From: Pseudoflavitalea sp. G-6-1-2
Lineage (GTDB): Bacteria; Bacteroidota; Bacteroidia; Chitinophagales; Chitinophagaceae
DNA length: 64,000 nucleotides
Direction of reading: 5' to 3'
Assembly (NCBI RefSeq): GCF_012927185.1
Contig: NZ_JABBGB010000003.1
Coordinates: 620,001 to 684,000 of the forward strand
Made by a program: the position numbers and the translations under genes. The notes below the pieces were generated by a model, which saw nothing but the letters and a program-made list of their open reading frames with translations, had not been told where the DNA came from and ran no database searches. Shown piece by piece: positions 35,241 to 43,028 of this stretch (position 1 is its first letter; every line of letters begins with the position of its first letter).

Positions 35241-36137
35241 TTATTTGCTGAATCTTGAACTAACTACCAGATCCTTGCTGCCCGCAGTGTATTTGTAAAA
35301 CCCTTCGCCGCTTTTTACGCCGAGGTAACCTGCAGTAACCATATTGGTGAGCAGTGGGCATGGAGCATATTTCGGATTGCCGAATCCATCGTGCAATACG
35401 TTGAGGATAGAGTAACAAACATCGAGTCCGATGAAATCCGCCAGCTGCAATGGTCCCATGGGATGGGCCATGCCGAGCTTCATCACGGTATCGATGGCTT
35501 CAACATCAGCCACACCTTCGTACAGGCTGTAAATAGCTTCGTTGATCATCGGCATCAGAATGCGGTTGGCGATGAAACCGGGATAATCGTTCACCACACA
35601 AGGCACTTTACCCAGTTGCTTGCTGAGGGCAACAATGAGGTCGGTCACTTCTTTATCGGTAGCATATCCATTGATGATCTCTACCAGTTTCATTACCGGT
35701 ACAGGATTCATGAAGTGCATGCCGATCACTTTATTGGGGCGTTTGGTAACGGCGGCAATCTTAGTGATGGAAATGGAAGATGTATTGGTAGCCAGCACTG
35801 CGTTGGGATTGGAAGCTTCGTCGATCTGTTTGAAGATCTTCAGTTTCAGTTCTGTATTTTCTGTTGCGGCTTCAACAATCAGTTCAGCAGTGCGAACTCC
35901 TTCTTCAATGGAATTGAAGGTGGTGATCCTGCCGAGCGCTTCTTTTTTCTGCTCCTCGGTAGCGCCGCCTTTTGCAATCTGACGATCAAAGTTTTTGGTG
36001 ATTGTGGTGATGGCTTTCTCCAGCTGTGCCTGGTTTACATCTACCAGGTTCACTTTAAATCCGCTTTGTGCAAATACGTGTGCAATGCCGTTGCCCATAG
36101 TGCCTGCGCCTATGACGGCTACCTGTTGTACTGACAT
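35241..36137 (-). CDS. hbd: 3-hydroxybutyryl-CoA dehydrogenase
   Basis: A 298-residue NAD-dependent enzyme oxidising 3-hydroxyacyl-CoA. The Rossmann motif is VIGAGTMGNGIAHVFAQSG at residues 9-27. The active-site block has MHFMNPVPVMKLVEII with the catalytic His, and VVNDYPGFIANRILMP lies at the domain junction. Length and single-domain form fit Hbd/PaaH rather than the long FadB type. It could act after glutaryl-CoA dehydrogenase (57.4 kb) in breaking crotonyl-CoA down to acetyl-CoA. A -7 box lies 38 bases upstream. Confidence 0.95.
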   Translation of the reverse strand: MSVQQVAVIGAGTMGNGIAHVFAQSGFKVNLVDVNQAQLEKAITTITKNFDRQIAKGGATEEQKKEALGRITTFNSIEEGVRTAELIVEAATENTELKLKIFKQIDEASNPNAVLATNTSSISITKIAAVTKRPNKVIGMHFMNPVPVMKLVEIINGYATDKEVTDLIVALSKQLGKVPCVVNDYPGFIANRILMPMINEAIYSLYEGVADVEAIDTVMKLGMAHPMGPLQLADFIGLDVCYSILNVLHDGFGNPKYAPCPLLTNMVTAGYLGVKSGEGFYKYTAGSKDLVVSSRFSK

Positions 36138-36174
36138 ACATTATTTTTTAATCACCTGAAAAGTTCAGGCGGGG

Positions 36175-36182
36175 CAAATGTA
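36175..36182 (-). promoter_or_regulatory. -7 promoter box upstream of hbd
   Basis: On the minus strand the sequence is TACATTTG, an exact TAnnTTTG match 38 bases before the ATG. A small 6-bp hairpin (CCTGAA/TTCAGG, 36155-36169) follows in the putative leader. No -33 element was identified. Confidence 0.45.
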
Positions 36183-36198
36183 GCCAAAAAACTAACAG

Positions 36199-36837
36199 TT
36201 ATTTGTTTTTGAAATCACCCCTTTTCCAGGCATTTACGAACTCGGCCCAGGCGAAAGGATTGAAGATATTCTGGGGAGGCGCCTGTCCGTAATAGTAGTA
36301 ACGGCTGGCATTGTTGCGGAGCATCATGCCACTGGCTTCCCGTCCGTCGGTAGGAAGGGTGCGGGCCAGAATGCGGCGTTTGGATTCATCATTATTCTGA
36401 CGGGCTATCTCAAGGGCATCAGCCGGAACCTGAATATTTACGAAGTCGCGCTCAAACTCCTCCCGCGTAGGGCGGGGTTTGATGATGGTGGCAGGCAGGT
36501 GTTCAGCATCCTGCACCAGCAACTGGATCATGCTGTACTGATTGCCTTCGATATTTCTGGGAATTTCAGCCAGTTTTGGCTTGTAACCGATCGAAGTGAA
36601 CTCGATCACGTCTCCTTTCATTACTACAATGGAGAATACACCCTGTTCGTTACTCACTGTACCGCGGTTCTGACCTTTAATTACGATACTCACCGAAGGA
36701 ATACCCCTCAGACTGTCAGCCGTCATCACAATCCCGTACAACTGTACTACGGAATCTTTCAGTTTCTCAAATTGGGCGTTGGCCGCAAATGGAGCAATGA
36801 TGCTGACTACCAACAGGATTAGTAAATGTCTTTTCAT
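36199..36837 (-). CDS. Exported carboxypeptidase-regulatory-like domain protein
   Basis: A 212-residue protein. The ATG at 36837 gives a signal peptide (MKRHLLILLVVSIIAPFAANA); the longer frame to 36912 adds a non-conserved leader. The middle is a CarboxypepD_reg-like beta-sandwich: VQLYGIVMTADSLRGIPSVSI, GTVSNEQGVFSIVV and IEFTSIGYKPK. The C-terminal 100 residues are helical, then Tyr-rich (ASRYYYYGQAPPQNIFNP). Such domains are common in Bacteroidota envelope proteins. It is probably periplasmic; the function is unknown. Confidence 0.8.
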   Translation of the reverse strand: MKRHLLILLVVSIIAPFAANAQFEKLKDSVVQLYGIVMTADSLRGIPSVSIVIKGQNRGTVSNEQGVFSIVVMKGDVIEFTSIGYKPKLAEIPRNIEGNQYSMIQLLVQDAEHLPATIIKPRPTREEFERDFVNIQVPADALEIARQNNDESKRRILARTLPTDGREASGMMLRNNASRYYYYGQAPPQNIFNPFAWAEFVNAWKRGDFKNK

Positions 36838-36941
36838 GCAATTCAAATATACAGACAATGAATAAAATACACTCAACAAAATACCCTTGTTAATGGTTAA
36901 TTTTGCAGCCAATTGATTCTTTTAACAAAATAACTAGACTG

Positions 36942-38042
36942 ATGACCCCGGAGCAAATATTAAAGGCTTTGAGCAATGTACAGGAGCCTGATCTTGGTAA
37001 AGACTTAGTGACACTCAATATGGTAAAGGACATTGCCATCACCGGGAACAATGTTTCTTTCACTGTTGTGCTCACCACTCCGGCCTGCCCCATGAAGGAC
37101 CTCATCCGCAATGCCTGCGTAAATGCAGTGAAGCTGCTGGTGAATAAAGAGGCCAATGTAACCGTGAATTTCACTGCCAATACGAGCAGCACCAGAAAAG
37201 ACACACAGAGCGTTCTCCCTAAAGTAAAAAATATCATTGCCGTAGTGAGCGGTAAAGGTGGAGTAGGAAAGAGCACCGTTGCTGCCAACCTGGCGCTGGC
37301 CATCGCAACCAGCGGAGCTTCTGTAGGATTGATGGATGCCGATATTTACGGCCCCAGCGTTCCCATCATGTTCGGCGTAAGAGGGCAGCGACCCATGATG
37401 CGCCCCGTGGAAGGAAGCGACAAGGGTATGATTGTTCCCCTCGAAAAATTCGGCATCAAACTGATGAGCATCGGACTGCTCGTAGATGAAAAAAATGCCG
37501 TGGTTTGGCGCGGACCGATGGCCAGCAGCGCCATCCGTCAATTTGCCACCGATGTGGATTGGAATGAACTGGATTATCTCGTAATAGATATGCCCCCCGG
37601 CACCGGCGATATTCACCTCACCCTGATGCAGACCGTACCAGTAACCGGCGTAGTGGTGGTAACCACCCCGCAGGAGGTGGCCCTGGCCGATGCTAAAAAA
37701 GGGATCGCCATGTTCGGTCAGGCTCAGATCAAAGTGCCTATCATCGGCCTGGTTGAAAACATGAGTTACTTCACACCCGCAGAACTGCCTGAAAACAAAT
37801 ACTACATCTTCGGTAAAGAAGGTGGCAAGAATTTGGCAGAGGAATATGATATTCCTTTCCTCGGTCAGATTCCGCTGGTACAAAGTATCCGCGAAGGCGG
37901 TGATAACGGAATTCCTATCATGGCCGGCGACGATAACGTAACCAAGAGAGCATTCATGGAATTTGCTGCCAATGCTATCCGCAGCATCGCTATGCGCAAT
38001 GCAAACCTTGGCGCTACCAAAGTGGTTGAAGTGATCGAGTAA
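36942..38042 (+). CDS. mrp: Mrp/NBP35-family iron-sulfur cluster carrier ATPase
   Basis: A 366-residue P-loop ATPase from the ATG at 36942 (MTPEQILKALSNVQEPDLG, the usual family start). Residues 1-85 form a DUF59/MIP18-like domain. The deviant Walker A motif GKGGVGKST lies near residues 104-112, followed by DADIYGPSVP and DMPPGTGDIHLT. Mrp/ApbC proteins carry and deliver Fe-S clusters in the cytoplasm. The paired Cys motif of some members (CxxC) is not obvious near the C-terminus. Confidence 0.93.
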   Translation: MTPEQILKALSNVQEPDLGKDLVTLNMVKDIAITGNNVSFTVVLTTPACPMKDLIRNACVNAVKLLVNKEANVTVNFTANTSSTRKDTQSVLPKVKNIIAVVSGKGGVGKSTVAANLALAIATSGASVGLMDADIYGPSVPIMFGVRGQRPMMRPVEGSDKGMIVPLEKFGIKLMSIGLLVDEKNAVVWRGPMASSAIRQFATDVDWNELDYLVIDMPPGTGDIHLTLMQTVPVTGVVVVTTPQEVALADAKKGIAMFGQAQIKVPIIGLVENMSYFTPAELPENKYYIFGKEGGKNLAEEYDIPFLGQIPLVQSIREGGDNGIPIMAGDDNVTKRAFMEFAANAIRSIAMRNANLGATKVVEVIE

Positions 38043-38067
38043 TAGTTTTCAAAAAAATATCCATACT

Positions 38068-38277
38068 ATGAAATCATTGATTATTTTGAGTGTAAGCGTT
38101 TTAGTGATGATCGTGGCAGGCAGTTCGTGCAGCACCACACATTCGCACAGAAGAGTGGTGGTGGTAGATTCGAAGCCGCTTCCTCCGGGGCAGGCGAAGA
38201 AGATCGCGGGTGCACAATCTGCCAAAGAGTTTGCTCCCGGTCAGCAGAAAAAGAAGAAGCACAAGAACAAATATTGA
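38068..38277 (+). CDS. Small lipoprotein with a basic tail
   Basis: A 69-residue protein with a lipoprotein signal (VLVMIVAGSSCSTT, Cys at 21). The mature part has two PGQ-type repeats (LPPGQAKKIAG and FAPGQQKKK) and ends in a Lys-rich tail (KKKKHKNKY). Similar short PPGQAKK lipoproteins occur in Bacteroidota; the function is unknown. Its stop overlaps the next ATG by one base (TGATG), which ties its translation to that of the PaiB-like protein. Confidence 0.72.
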   Translation: MKSLIILSVSVLVMIVAGSSCSTTHSHRRVVVVDSKPLPPGQAKKIAGAQSAKEFAPGQQKKKKHKNKY

Positions 38278-38921
38278 TGTATAACCTCCCCCAATATGTT
38301 GAGAAGGATGCGGCAGAGCTGCTGTCCTTCATGCAACAACACCCCTTTGCTACACTGATCGGCAGCGATGCCGATGGTTGCCCGGTGGCAACTCAGGTAC
38401 CGCTGCTGATCAGGAAGGAAGGAGAAGAGATAAGGCTGCTCGGCCATATCATGCGTAAGACAGATCATCATCTCGCATTCGAACAGAACCCGCGTGTATT
38501 GGCGCTTTTCACCAGTCCGCATTGTTACGTAAGCCCTTCGTGGTACAGCAATCAGCGCTCCGGCGGCACCTGGAATTACATGACGGTGCATGCGCGCGGA
38601 ACAGTAAGCTTCACCAGCGATGCTGAGCTGGCAGCGATCCTTCGCGAAACACAGAATTCATTCGAGAATAATCCTGCATCTCCTTCCAATTTCGAACAGC
38701 TCAGTGAAGGATATGTAGCTCCATTGCTCAAAGCCATCGTAGGTTTTGAAATAAAAATCACTTCACTCGAAGCCGTTTTCAAACTCAGTCAGAACAGAGA
38801 TGAAGCCAGTTACCACAATATCATCCATCACCTGAAACAGGGATCATCCGATGCTCAGTACATTGCATCGGCGATGGAGCAACGGGCTTCACAATTATTT
38901 AAAAAGGATACCAACAGCTGA
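38277..38921 (+). CDS. PaiB-like FMN-binding protein
   Basis: A 214-residue protein of the PaiB/FMN-binding split-barrel family. The start is the ATG that overlaps the preceding stop (MYNLPQYVEKDAAELLSFM). Family motifs are FATLIGSDADGCPVATQVP, HHLAFEQNPRVLALFTSPHCYVSPSWYSN and GTWNYMTVHARG. In Bacillus PaiB was described as a negative regulator of sporulation genes; in Bacteroidota the role is not known, and a flavin-dependent enzyme is equally likely. Confidence 0.88.
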   Translation: MYNLPQYVEKDAAELLSFMQQHPFATLIGSDADGCPVATQVPLLIRKEGEEIRLLGHIMRKTDHHLAFEQNPRVLALFTSPHCYVSPSWYSNQRSGGTWNYMTVHARGTVSFTSDAELAAILRETQNSFENNPASPSNFEQLSEGYVAPLLKAIVGFEIKITSLEAVFKLSQNRDEASYHNIIHHLKQGSSDAQYIASAMEQRASQLFKKDTNS

Positions 38922-38949
38922 TACATTTTTTATACAGTACTTTGGAGCC

Positions 38950-39846
38950 ATGAAGAAAACCCTGTACTCCTTCGCTGCCGCATCTATGCTGATGCTCGGA
39001 TGCGCATCCTCAAAAAAATCAAGCGTGCAATTACCTCAATACGACAGAGAAGGCCACCGCGGCTGCCGCGGGCTGATGCCGGAGAATACCATTCCCGCCA
39101 TGCTGCATGCCCTCGATCTGAACATTACCACATTGGAGATGGATGCAGTGATCACCAAAGACAGTCAGGTGATACTTTCGCACGAGCCATTCTTCAATCA
39201 TCATATCACTACGCTGCCCGATGGCAGTTTCGTTTCAGAAAAAGAAGAGAAGAACCTCAACATCTTCAAAATGACCTACAACGAAACGCAGCGTTACGAT
39301 GTAGGACTGAAGCACCATCCGAATTTCCCGAAACAGCAAAAAATCGCCGCCACTAAACCGCTGCTCAGCGATGTGATTGCGCAGGTAGAGGCTGCCGTAA
39401 AACAAAAAGGGAAACAACCGGTGTTCTATAACATCGAAACCAAGAGCAATCCTGTAACCGATAATTTATTTCATCCTGAACCGGAGCAGTTCGTAAACCT
39501 GCTGATGAGCGTGATCAACAGAGCCGGCATTGCTGATCGTGTGATCATTCAGAGCTTTGATTTCCGCACACTGAAGGTATTGCATGCAAAATATCCGAAA
39601 GTGAAGACTGCCGCGCTGATTGAAGGCGTGAGCCAACGCAGTATGGAGCGGCAACTCGAAGAACTCGGTTTTACTCCAACTATTTACAGTCCCTATTTCA
39701 TTAATGTTACGAAAGAAATGGTGGAGGAGGCTCACAAACACAATATGAAAGTAGTGCCGTGGACGGTGAATGATAAAACCGCGATCGATAAACTGCGTGA
39801 GTTGGGAGTCGATGGAATCATCTCCGATTATCCTAATCTGTTTTAA
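38950..39846 (+). CDS. Lipoprotein glycerophosphodiester phosphodiesterase
   Basis: A 298-residue GDPD enzyme. The ATG at 38950 gives a lipoprotein signal (MLMLGCASS, Cys at 18); the frame upstream overlaps the PaiB gene. The TIM-barrel catalytic motif is EGHRGCRGLMPENTIPA with the conserved His-Arg and Glu-Asn, then EMDAVITKDSQVILSHEP, and the C-terminal VVPWTVND. It hydrolyses glycerophosphodiesters to glycerol 3-phosphate and an alcohol, probably at the periplasmic face of a membrane. Confidence 0.92.
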   Translation: MKKTLYSFAAASMLMLGCASSKKSSVQLPQYDREGHRGCRGLMPENTIPAMLHALDLNITTLEMDAVITKDSQVILSHEPFFNHHITTLPDGSFVSEKEEKNLNIFKMTYNETQRYDVGLKHHPNFPKQQKIAATKPLLSDVIAQVEAAVKQKGKQPVFYNIETKSNPVTDNLFHPEPEQFVNLLMSVINRAGIADRVIIQSFDFRTLKVLHAKYPKVKTAALIEGVSQRSMERQLEELGFTPTIYSPYFINVTKEMVEEAHKHNMKVVPWTVNDKTAIDKLRELGVDGIISDYPNLF

Positions 39847-39885
39847 GTAGAACAAGCAAAAAAACTGTCGTATATTTAGTGAAAT

Positions 39886-40527
39886 ATGACGACTGAATCT
39901 AAAAAAGGAATTTGGGATTTTTTTATCAAGCATCCGTATTATTTTATTTTAGCTGTTTTGTTGCTTGTAGGCGGAATATCATTTGCAATATATTGGGGCA
40001 TCAAGAATAAAGCAAAAATAACTACTCCGTGGGTCTCAATTGATCCTCAAAATTCAATTCCAACAAAGGACACAGTATATATTGCAAATCCAACGGCTCA
40101 TGAATCAAAGGATAAAACAAGTTTTAGAAAGATTGAAAAAGCTGGAATTAGCAATTCTTCCCTTGCACCAAAGAAGGATACAGTCTCTGTTTTTCATGTA
40201 GAAAGCCATAATCAACAAGGGGGAATTACTGCAGGTAAAATAGAAAATATAAATATTGTAGACCAACCCAGAGAGTTTGATGGAGAATTCAAAGCTTATT
40301 TTGGAGCATTTTTGAGAACTCAAGATATTAACTCTCCAGTCAGGATTTATTCTCTTTTGGGCGACAATGAAGCATTGCGGTTAGCAAATCAAATAAAAGA
40401 GTACATTATTCAACAAGGTTTTTTGAATGTAAAAGATGCGCAAGCTATTTTTGATAAACCGATATCAAATGTGCATGTCGATACATCTAACTCAATGCTA
40501 ACAATTAGAGTTGGTTCTAAGCTATAG
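39886..40527 (+). CDS. AT-rich orphan membrane-anchored protein
   Basis: A 213-residue protein. Residues about 14-38 form a membrane helix after a short cytoplasmic N-terminus (MTTESKKGIWDFFIKH). The rest is extracytoplasmic: a Ser/Lys/Thr-rich part, then NQQGGITAGKIENINIV (about residues 108-124), a short pattern found in various Bacteroidota orphan proteins, and an alpha/beta end. No family is recognised. Base use is strikingly different from neighbours: I count 18 G+C in bases 40081-40140 against 39 in 39061-39120. That suggests recent acquisition. Confidence 0.7.
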   Translation: MTTESKKGIWDFFIKHPYYFILAVLLLVGGISFAIYWGIKNKAKITTPWVSIDPQNSIPTKDTVYIANPTAHESKDKTSFRKIEKAGISNSSLAPKKDTVSVFHVESHNQQGGITAGKIENINIVDQPREFDGEFKAYFGAFLRTQDINSPVRIYSLLGDNEALRLANQIKEYIIQQGFLNVKDAQAIFDKPISNVHVDTSNSMLTIRVGSKL

Positions 40528-40608
40528 TTTTGAAGGATGTTTTTTTGATTATTTGTAGCTAATTAGTTTCTTCTTAAAATCGAAAACTCTTGCTGGAGCT
40601 TTAAATTT

Positions 40609-41601
40609 TCACCTAGTTAAATTCAGCCAGTTCATTGCATTCCTGTACAGCAGTTTCTCTTTCACTGATGCATCCAGCTCCATTTCTTCGATCAGTTTTC
40701 CCGGATAATGTTCTCCTAACGGAAAAGGATAATCGCTTCCAAGGCAAACCTTATCTTCTCCCATCACATCCATGATGTATTTCATCGCAGATGCATCATG
40801 CACCAGACTATCCACCCAAAATTTTCCGATGTAATCGCGCGGTGAAACTGCATTATCGATCGCTACCAGATCGGGACGAACATCATATCCATGCTGTATT
40901 CTTCCGATAGTGAACGGGAACGATCCGCCGCCATGTGCAAATGCCACGCGCAGCTTCGGGAATTTTTCAAACACGCCGCCGAATATCATCGAGCAGATGG
41001 CGCGGCTTGTTTCAGCAGGCATGCCCACCAGCCATGGCAGCCAGTAGCGCTGCATCTGTGTTTCGCCCATCATTTCCCAGGGATGTACAAACAGCGCACA
41101 ACCCAGTTCCGATGCGGCTTCATAGAAAGGAAAGAATGCAGGATCCGATAGGTTTTTCCCATTGATATTGCTGCCGATCTCCAATCCCGGCAGTTTCAGT
41201 TCTTTTACGCAGCGTTCCATTTCGCGGATAGCGAGATCGATATCCTGCATAGGAGCAGTGCCCAGCCCGATAAAACTCTCCGGCGCATCGGCCACTGTTT
41301 CTGCGATATGGTCATTGAAGAAACGTGATGTTTCATGTCCATCTGCAGGCTTCGCCCAGTAGTTGAACAGCACCGGAATAGTGCTGAGCACCTGCATGGT
41401 AACTCCGGTTGCGCGCATCTCTTCTTCGCGGAGGGTGGCTTTGAAGCAATTGTCTTCTACTTCGCGGAAGAGCTTGTCGCCCTTCATCATGCAGGCTTTG
41501 CAGTTGCGATGTTCTACATGAATGAACTCTCCGTACCCGAATTTCTGCACCCAGTTGGGCATCTTTTCGGGCATGATGTGCGTGTGTATGTCGATCTTCA
41601 T
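40609..41601 (-). CDS. nbaD: 2-amino-3-carboxymuconate-6-semialdehyde decarboxylase
   Basis: A 330-residue amidohydrolase-fold enzyme of the ACMSD family. The zinc ligands are placed as in the Pseudomonas enzyme: H6 and H8 in DIHTHIMP, H173 in FVHPWEMMG, and D290 in LGSDYPFPLGE; AHGGGSFPF near 222-230 is also conserved. It removes CO2 from the ring-opened product of 3-hydroxyanthranilate, steering it away from spontaneous quinolinate formation. It lies 7 bases downstream of the dioxygenase gene that makes its substrate. Confidence 0.93.
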   Translation of the reverse strand: MKIDIHTHIMPEKMPNWVQKFGYGEFIHVEHRNCKACMMKGDKLFREVEDNCFKATLREEEMRATGVTMQVLSTIPVLFNYWAKPADGHETSRFFNDHIAETVADAPESFIGLGTAPMQDIDLAIREMERCVKELKLPGLEIGSNINGKNLSDPAFFPFYEAASELGCALFVHPWEMMGETQMQRYWLPWLVGMPAETSRAICSMIFGGVFEKFPKLRVAFAHGGGSFPFTIGRIQHGYDVRPDLVAIDNAVSPRDYIGKFWVDSLVHDASAMKYIMDVMGEDKVCLGSDYPFPLGEHYPGKLIEEMELDASVKEKLLYRNAMNWLNLTR

Positions 41602-41608
41602 AAGGGTA

Positions 41609-42139
41609 TTACTTTTTCACAGGTGGCTCCATCACCGTGCCGCATTTTTTGCAGGTGCGAAGCTCCGTTGAGCTGTAGAACTTCTCCATGATGGGAGGCA
41701 GTTGCTTCACGATATCTTTTACAAATACAAATTCTTCAAATAGTTTATTGCCGCAGTTTTCACAGAACCACATGAAGGCGTCTTTCTCATTCTCTTCGTC
41801 TTCACGGATCTTTTCGATTACCAGTCCAACCGTGTTGGCAGGGCGTTGCGGCGAATGCGGTGTGTTGGGAGGAAGCAAAAACATATCTCCTTCATTGATA
41901 GGAATATTGCGTGGTTCACCATTGTCGATGATCTTCAGCACCATATTCCCTTCCAGCTGATAATAGAGTTCTTCGCTTTTGTTGAAGTGATAATCTTTTC
42001 GTGAGTTGGGGCCACCAACCACCATTACGATAAAGTTCTCGGCATCTTTGTAAACACATTGATTGCCTACAGGAGGTTTCAGCAGATCGCGGTGTTCATC
42101 GATCCAGCGTTTTAAATTGAAAGGAGCAGCAATTGGCAT
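41609..42139 (-). CDS. nbaC: 3-hydroxyanthranilate 3,4-dioxygenase
   Basis: A 176-residue cupin dioxygenase that opens the ring of 3-hydroxyanthranilate with O2. The catalytic iron ligands H51, E57 and H95 have the same numbers as in the Cupriavidus enzyme. The second, rubredoxin-like iron site has four Cys: C126 and C129 (CENCG) and C163 and C166 (CKKCG). Arg in NSRKDYHFN fits substrate binding. It is transcribed with the decarboxylase gene and divergently from the SDR-ALDH-RidA-kynU genes of the same pathway. Confidence 0.95.
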   Translation of the reverse strand: MPIAAPFNLKRWIDEHRDLLKPPVGNQCVYKDAENFIVMVVGGPNSRKDYHFNKSEELYYQLEGNMVLKIIDNGEPRNIPINEGDMFLLPPNTPHSPQRPANTVGLVIEKIREDEENEKDAFMWFCENCGNKLFEEFVFVKDIVKQLPPIMEKFYSSTELRTCKKCGTVMEPPVKK

Positions 42140-42153
42140 ATGACAAGTTTTAG

Positions 42154-42160
42154 CAATGTA
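42154..42160 (-). promoter_or_regulatory. Possible -7 box for the nbaC-nbaD transcript
   Basis: The minus strand reads TACATTG here, followed by C, one base short of TAnnTTTG, about 15 bases before the dioxygenase ATG. The divergent gap of 91 bases also holds the plus-strand box at 42202. Confidence 0.3.
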
Positions 42161-42201
42161 AAGAATAAGGTGAAGTGCGGTAAAGTTAATGTTAATCTGT
42201 G

Positions 42202-42209
42202 TACATTTG
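42202..42209 (+). promoter_or_regulatory. -7 promoter box of the SDR-ALDH-RidA-kynU operon
   Basis: TACATTTG matches TAnnTTTG exactly and ends 21 bases before the SDR ATG at 42231. The distance supports that start over the ATG at 42189, which lies upstream of the box. No -33 element is evident. Confidence 0.45.
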
Positions 42210-42230
42210 ATTCCCTATAAATTGCTTGTT

Positions 42231-43016
42231 ATGAATCTTTCTCTCGAAGGAAAAAATGCCCTCATTTGCGGAAGCACACAGGGTATCGGATTGGCGATAG
42301 CAGAAGAACTGGCTTTGCTTGGAGCGAATTGCACGCTGATATCGCGCAATGAAGAATCGCTGAAACAGGCCATCCTCAAACTGGATATCGCGCTGCGCCA
42401 GCAACACAATTATCTCGTAGCTGATTTCAGCAAACCCGAAGAAGTGGCTAGTGTGGTTCGTACACTTGTTGCAACAAATCCCATTCATATTCTCATCAAT
42501 AATACTGGTGGCCCGCCAGCCGGTCCCATCGTGGATGCAACACCCGAACAGTTCCTCAATACCTACAACCAGCACCTCATCTGCAATCACCTGCTCACGC
42601 AGGCGGTAGTGCCGGGTATGAAGGCTGCGAAATTCGGAAGGATCATCAATATCATCAGCACTTCTGTGAAGATCCCGCTGAAGAATCTGGGGGTATCGAA
42701 CACTACACGCGGAGCCGTAGCGAGCTGGGCCAAAACCATGAGCCTCGAACTCGGACCTTTCAATATCACCGTTAACAATGTATTGCCTGGGGCAACTGCT
42801 ACTGCAAGACTTGCAGGACTGGTAAAGAATATCGCCGGAAACAAACAGATCAGTGAAGACGAGGTGATAGAAGACATGGCGAAAGAAGTACCACTGGGCA
42901 GAGTAGGGCAAGCCTCGGAAGTGGCTGCAGTAGCGGCTTTTCTGGCATCGCCTGCGGCGAGTTATGTAAATGGCGTGAGTATCCCTGTTGACGGAGGAAG
43001 AACAGGTTCCATCTAA
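42231..43016 (+). CDS. Atypical SDR oxidoreductase of the kynurenine cluster
   Basis: A 261-residue SDR-fold protein. The cofactor motif GSTQGIG is normal (about residues 13-19), and NNTGGPPAG replaces the usual NNAG region. The catalytic YxxxK is missing: in the aligned place the sequence is GVSNTTRGAV, so Tyr is replaced by Ser and Lys by Arg. A subgroup of SDRs with NNTGGP and this change is known from genomes, but its chemistry is not assigned as far as I know. It is the first gene of an operon with aldehyde dehydrogenase, deaminase and kynureninase, so it probably acts on a product of 3-hydroxyanthranilate breakdown. Confidence 0.8.
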   Translation: MNLSLEGKNALICGSTQGIGLAIAEELALLGANCTLISRNEESLKQAILKLDIALRQQHNYLVADFSKPEEVASVVRTLVATNPIHILINNTGGPPAGPIVDATPEQFLNTYNQHLICNHLLTQAVVPGMKAAKFGRIINIISTSVKIPLKNLGVSNTTRGAVASWAKTMSLELGPFNITVNNVLPGATATARLAGLVKNIAGNKQISEDEVIEDMAKEVPLGRVGQASEVAAVAAFLASPAASYVNGVSIPVDGGRTGSI

Positions 43017-43028
43017 TCCCGAATTATT

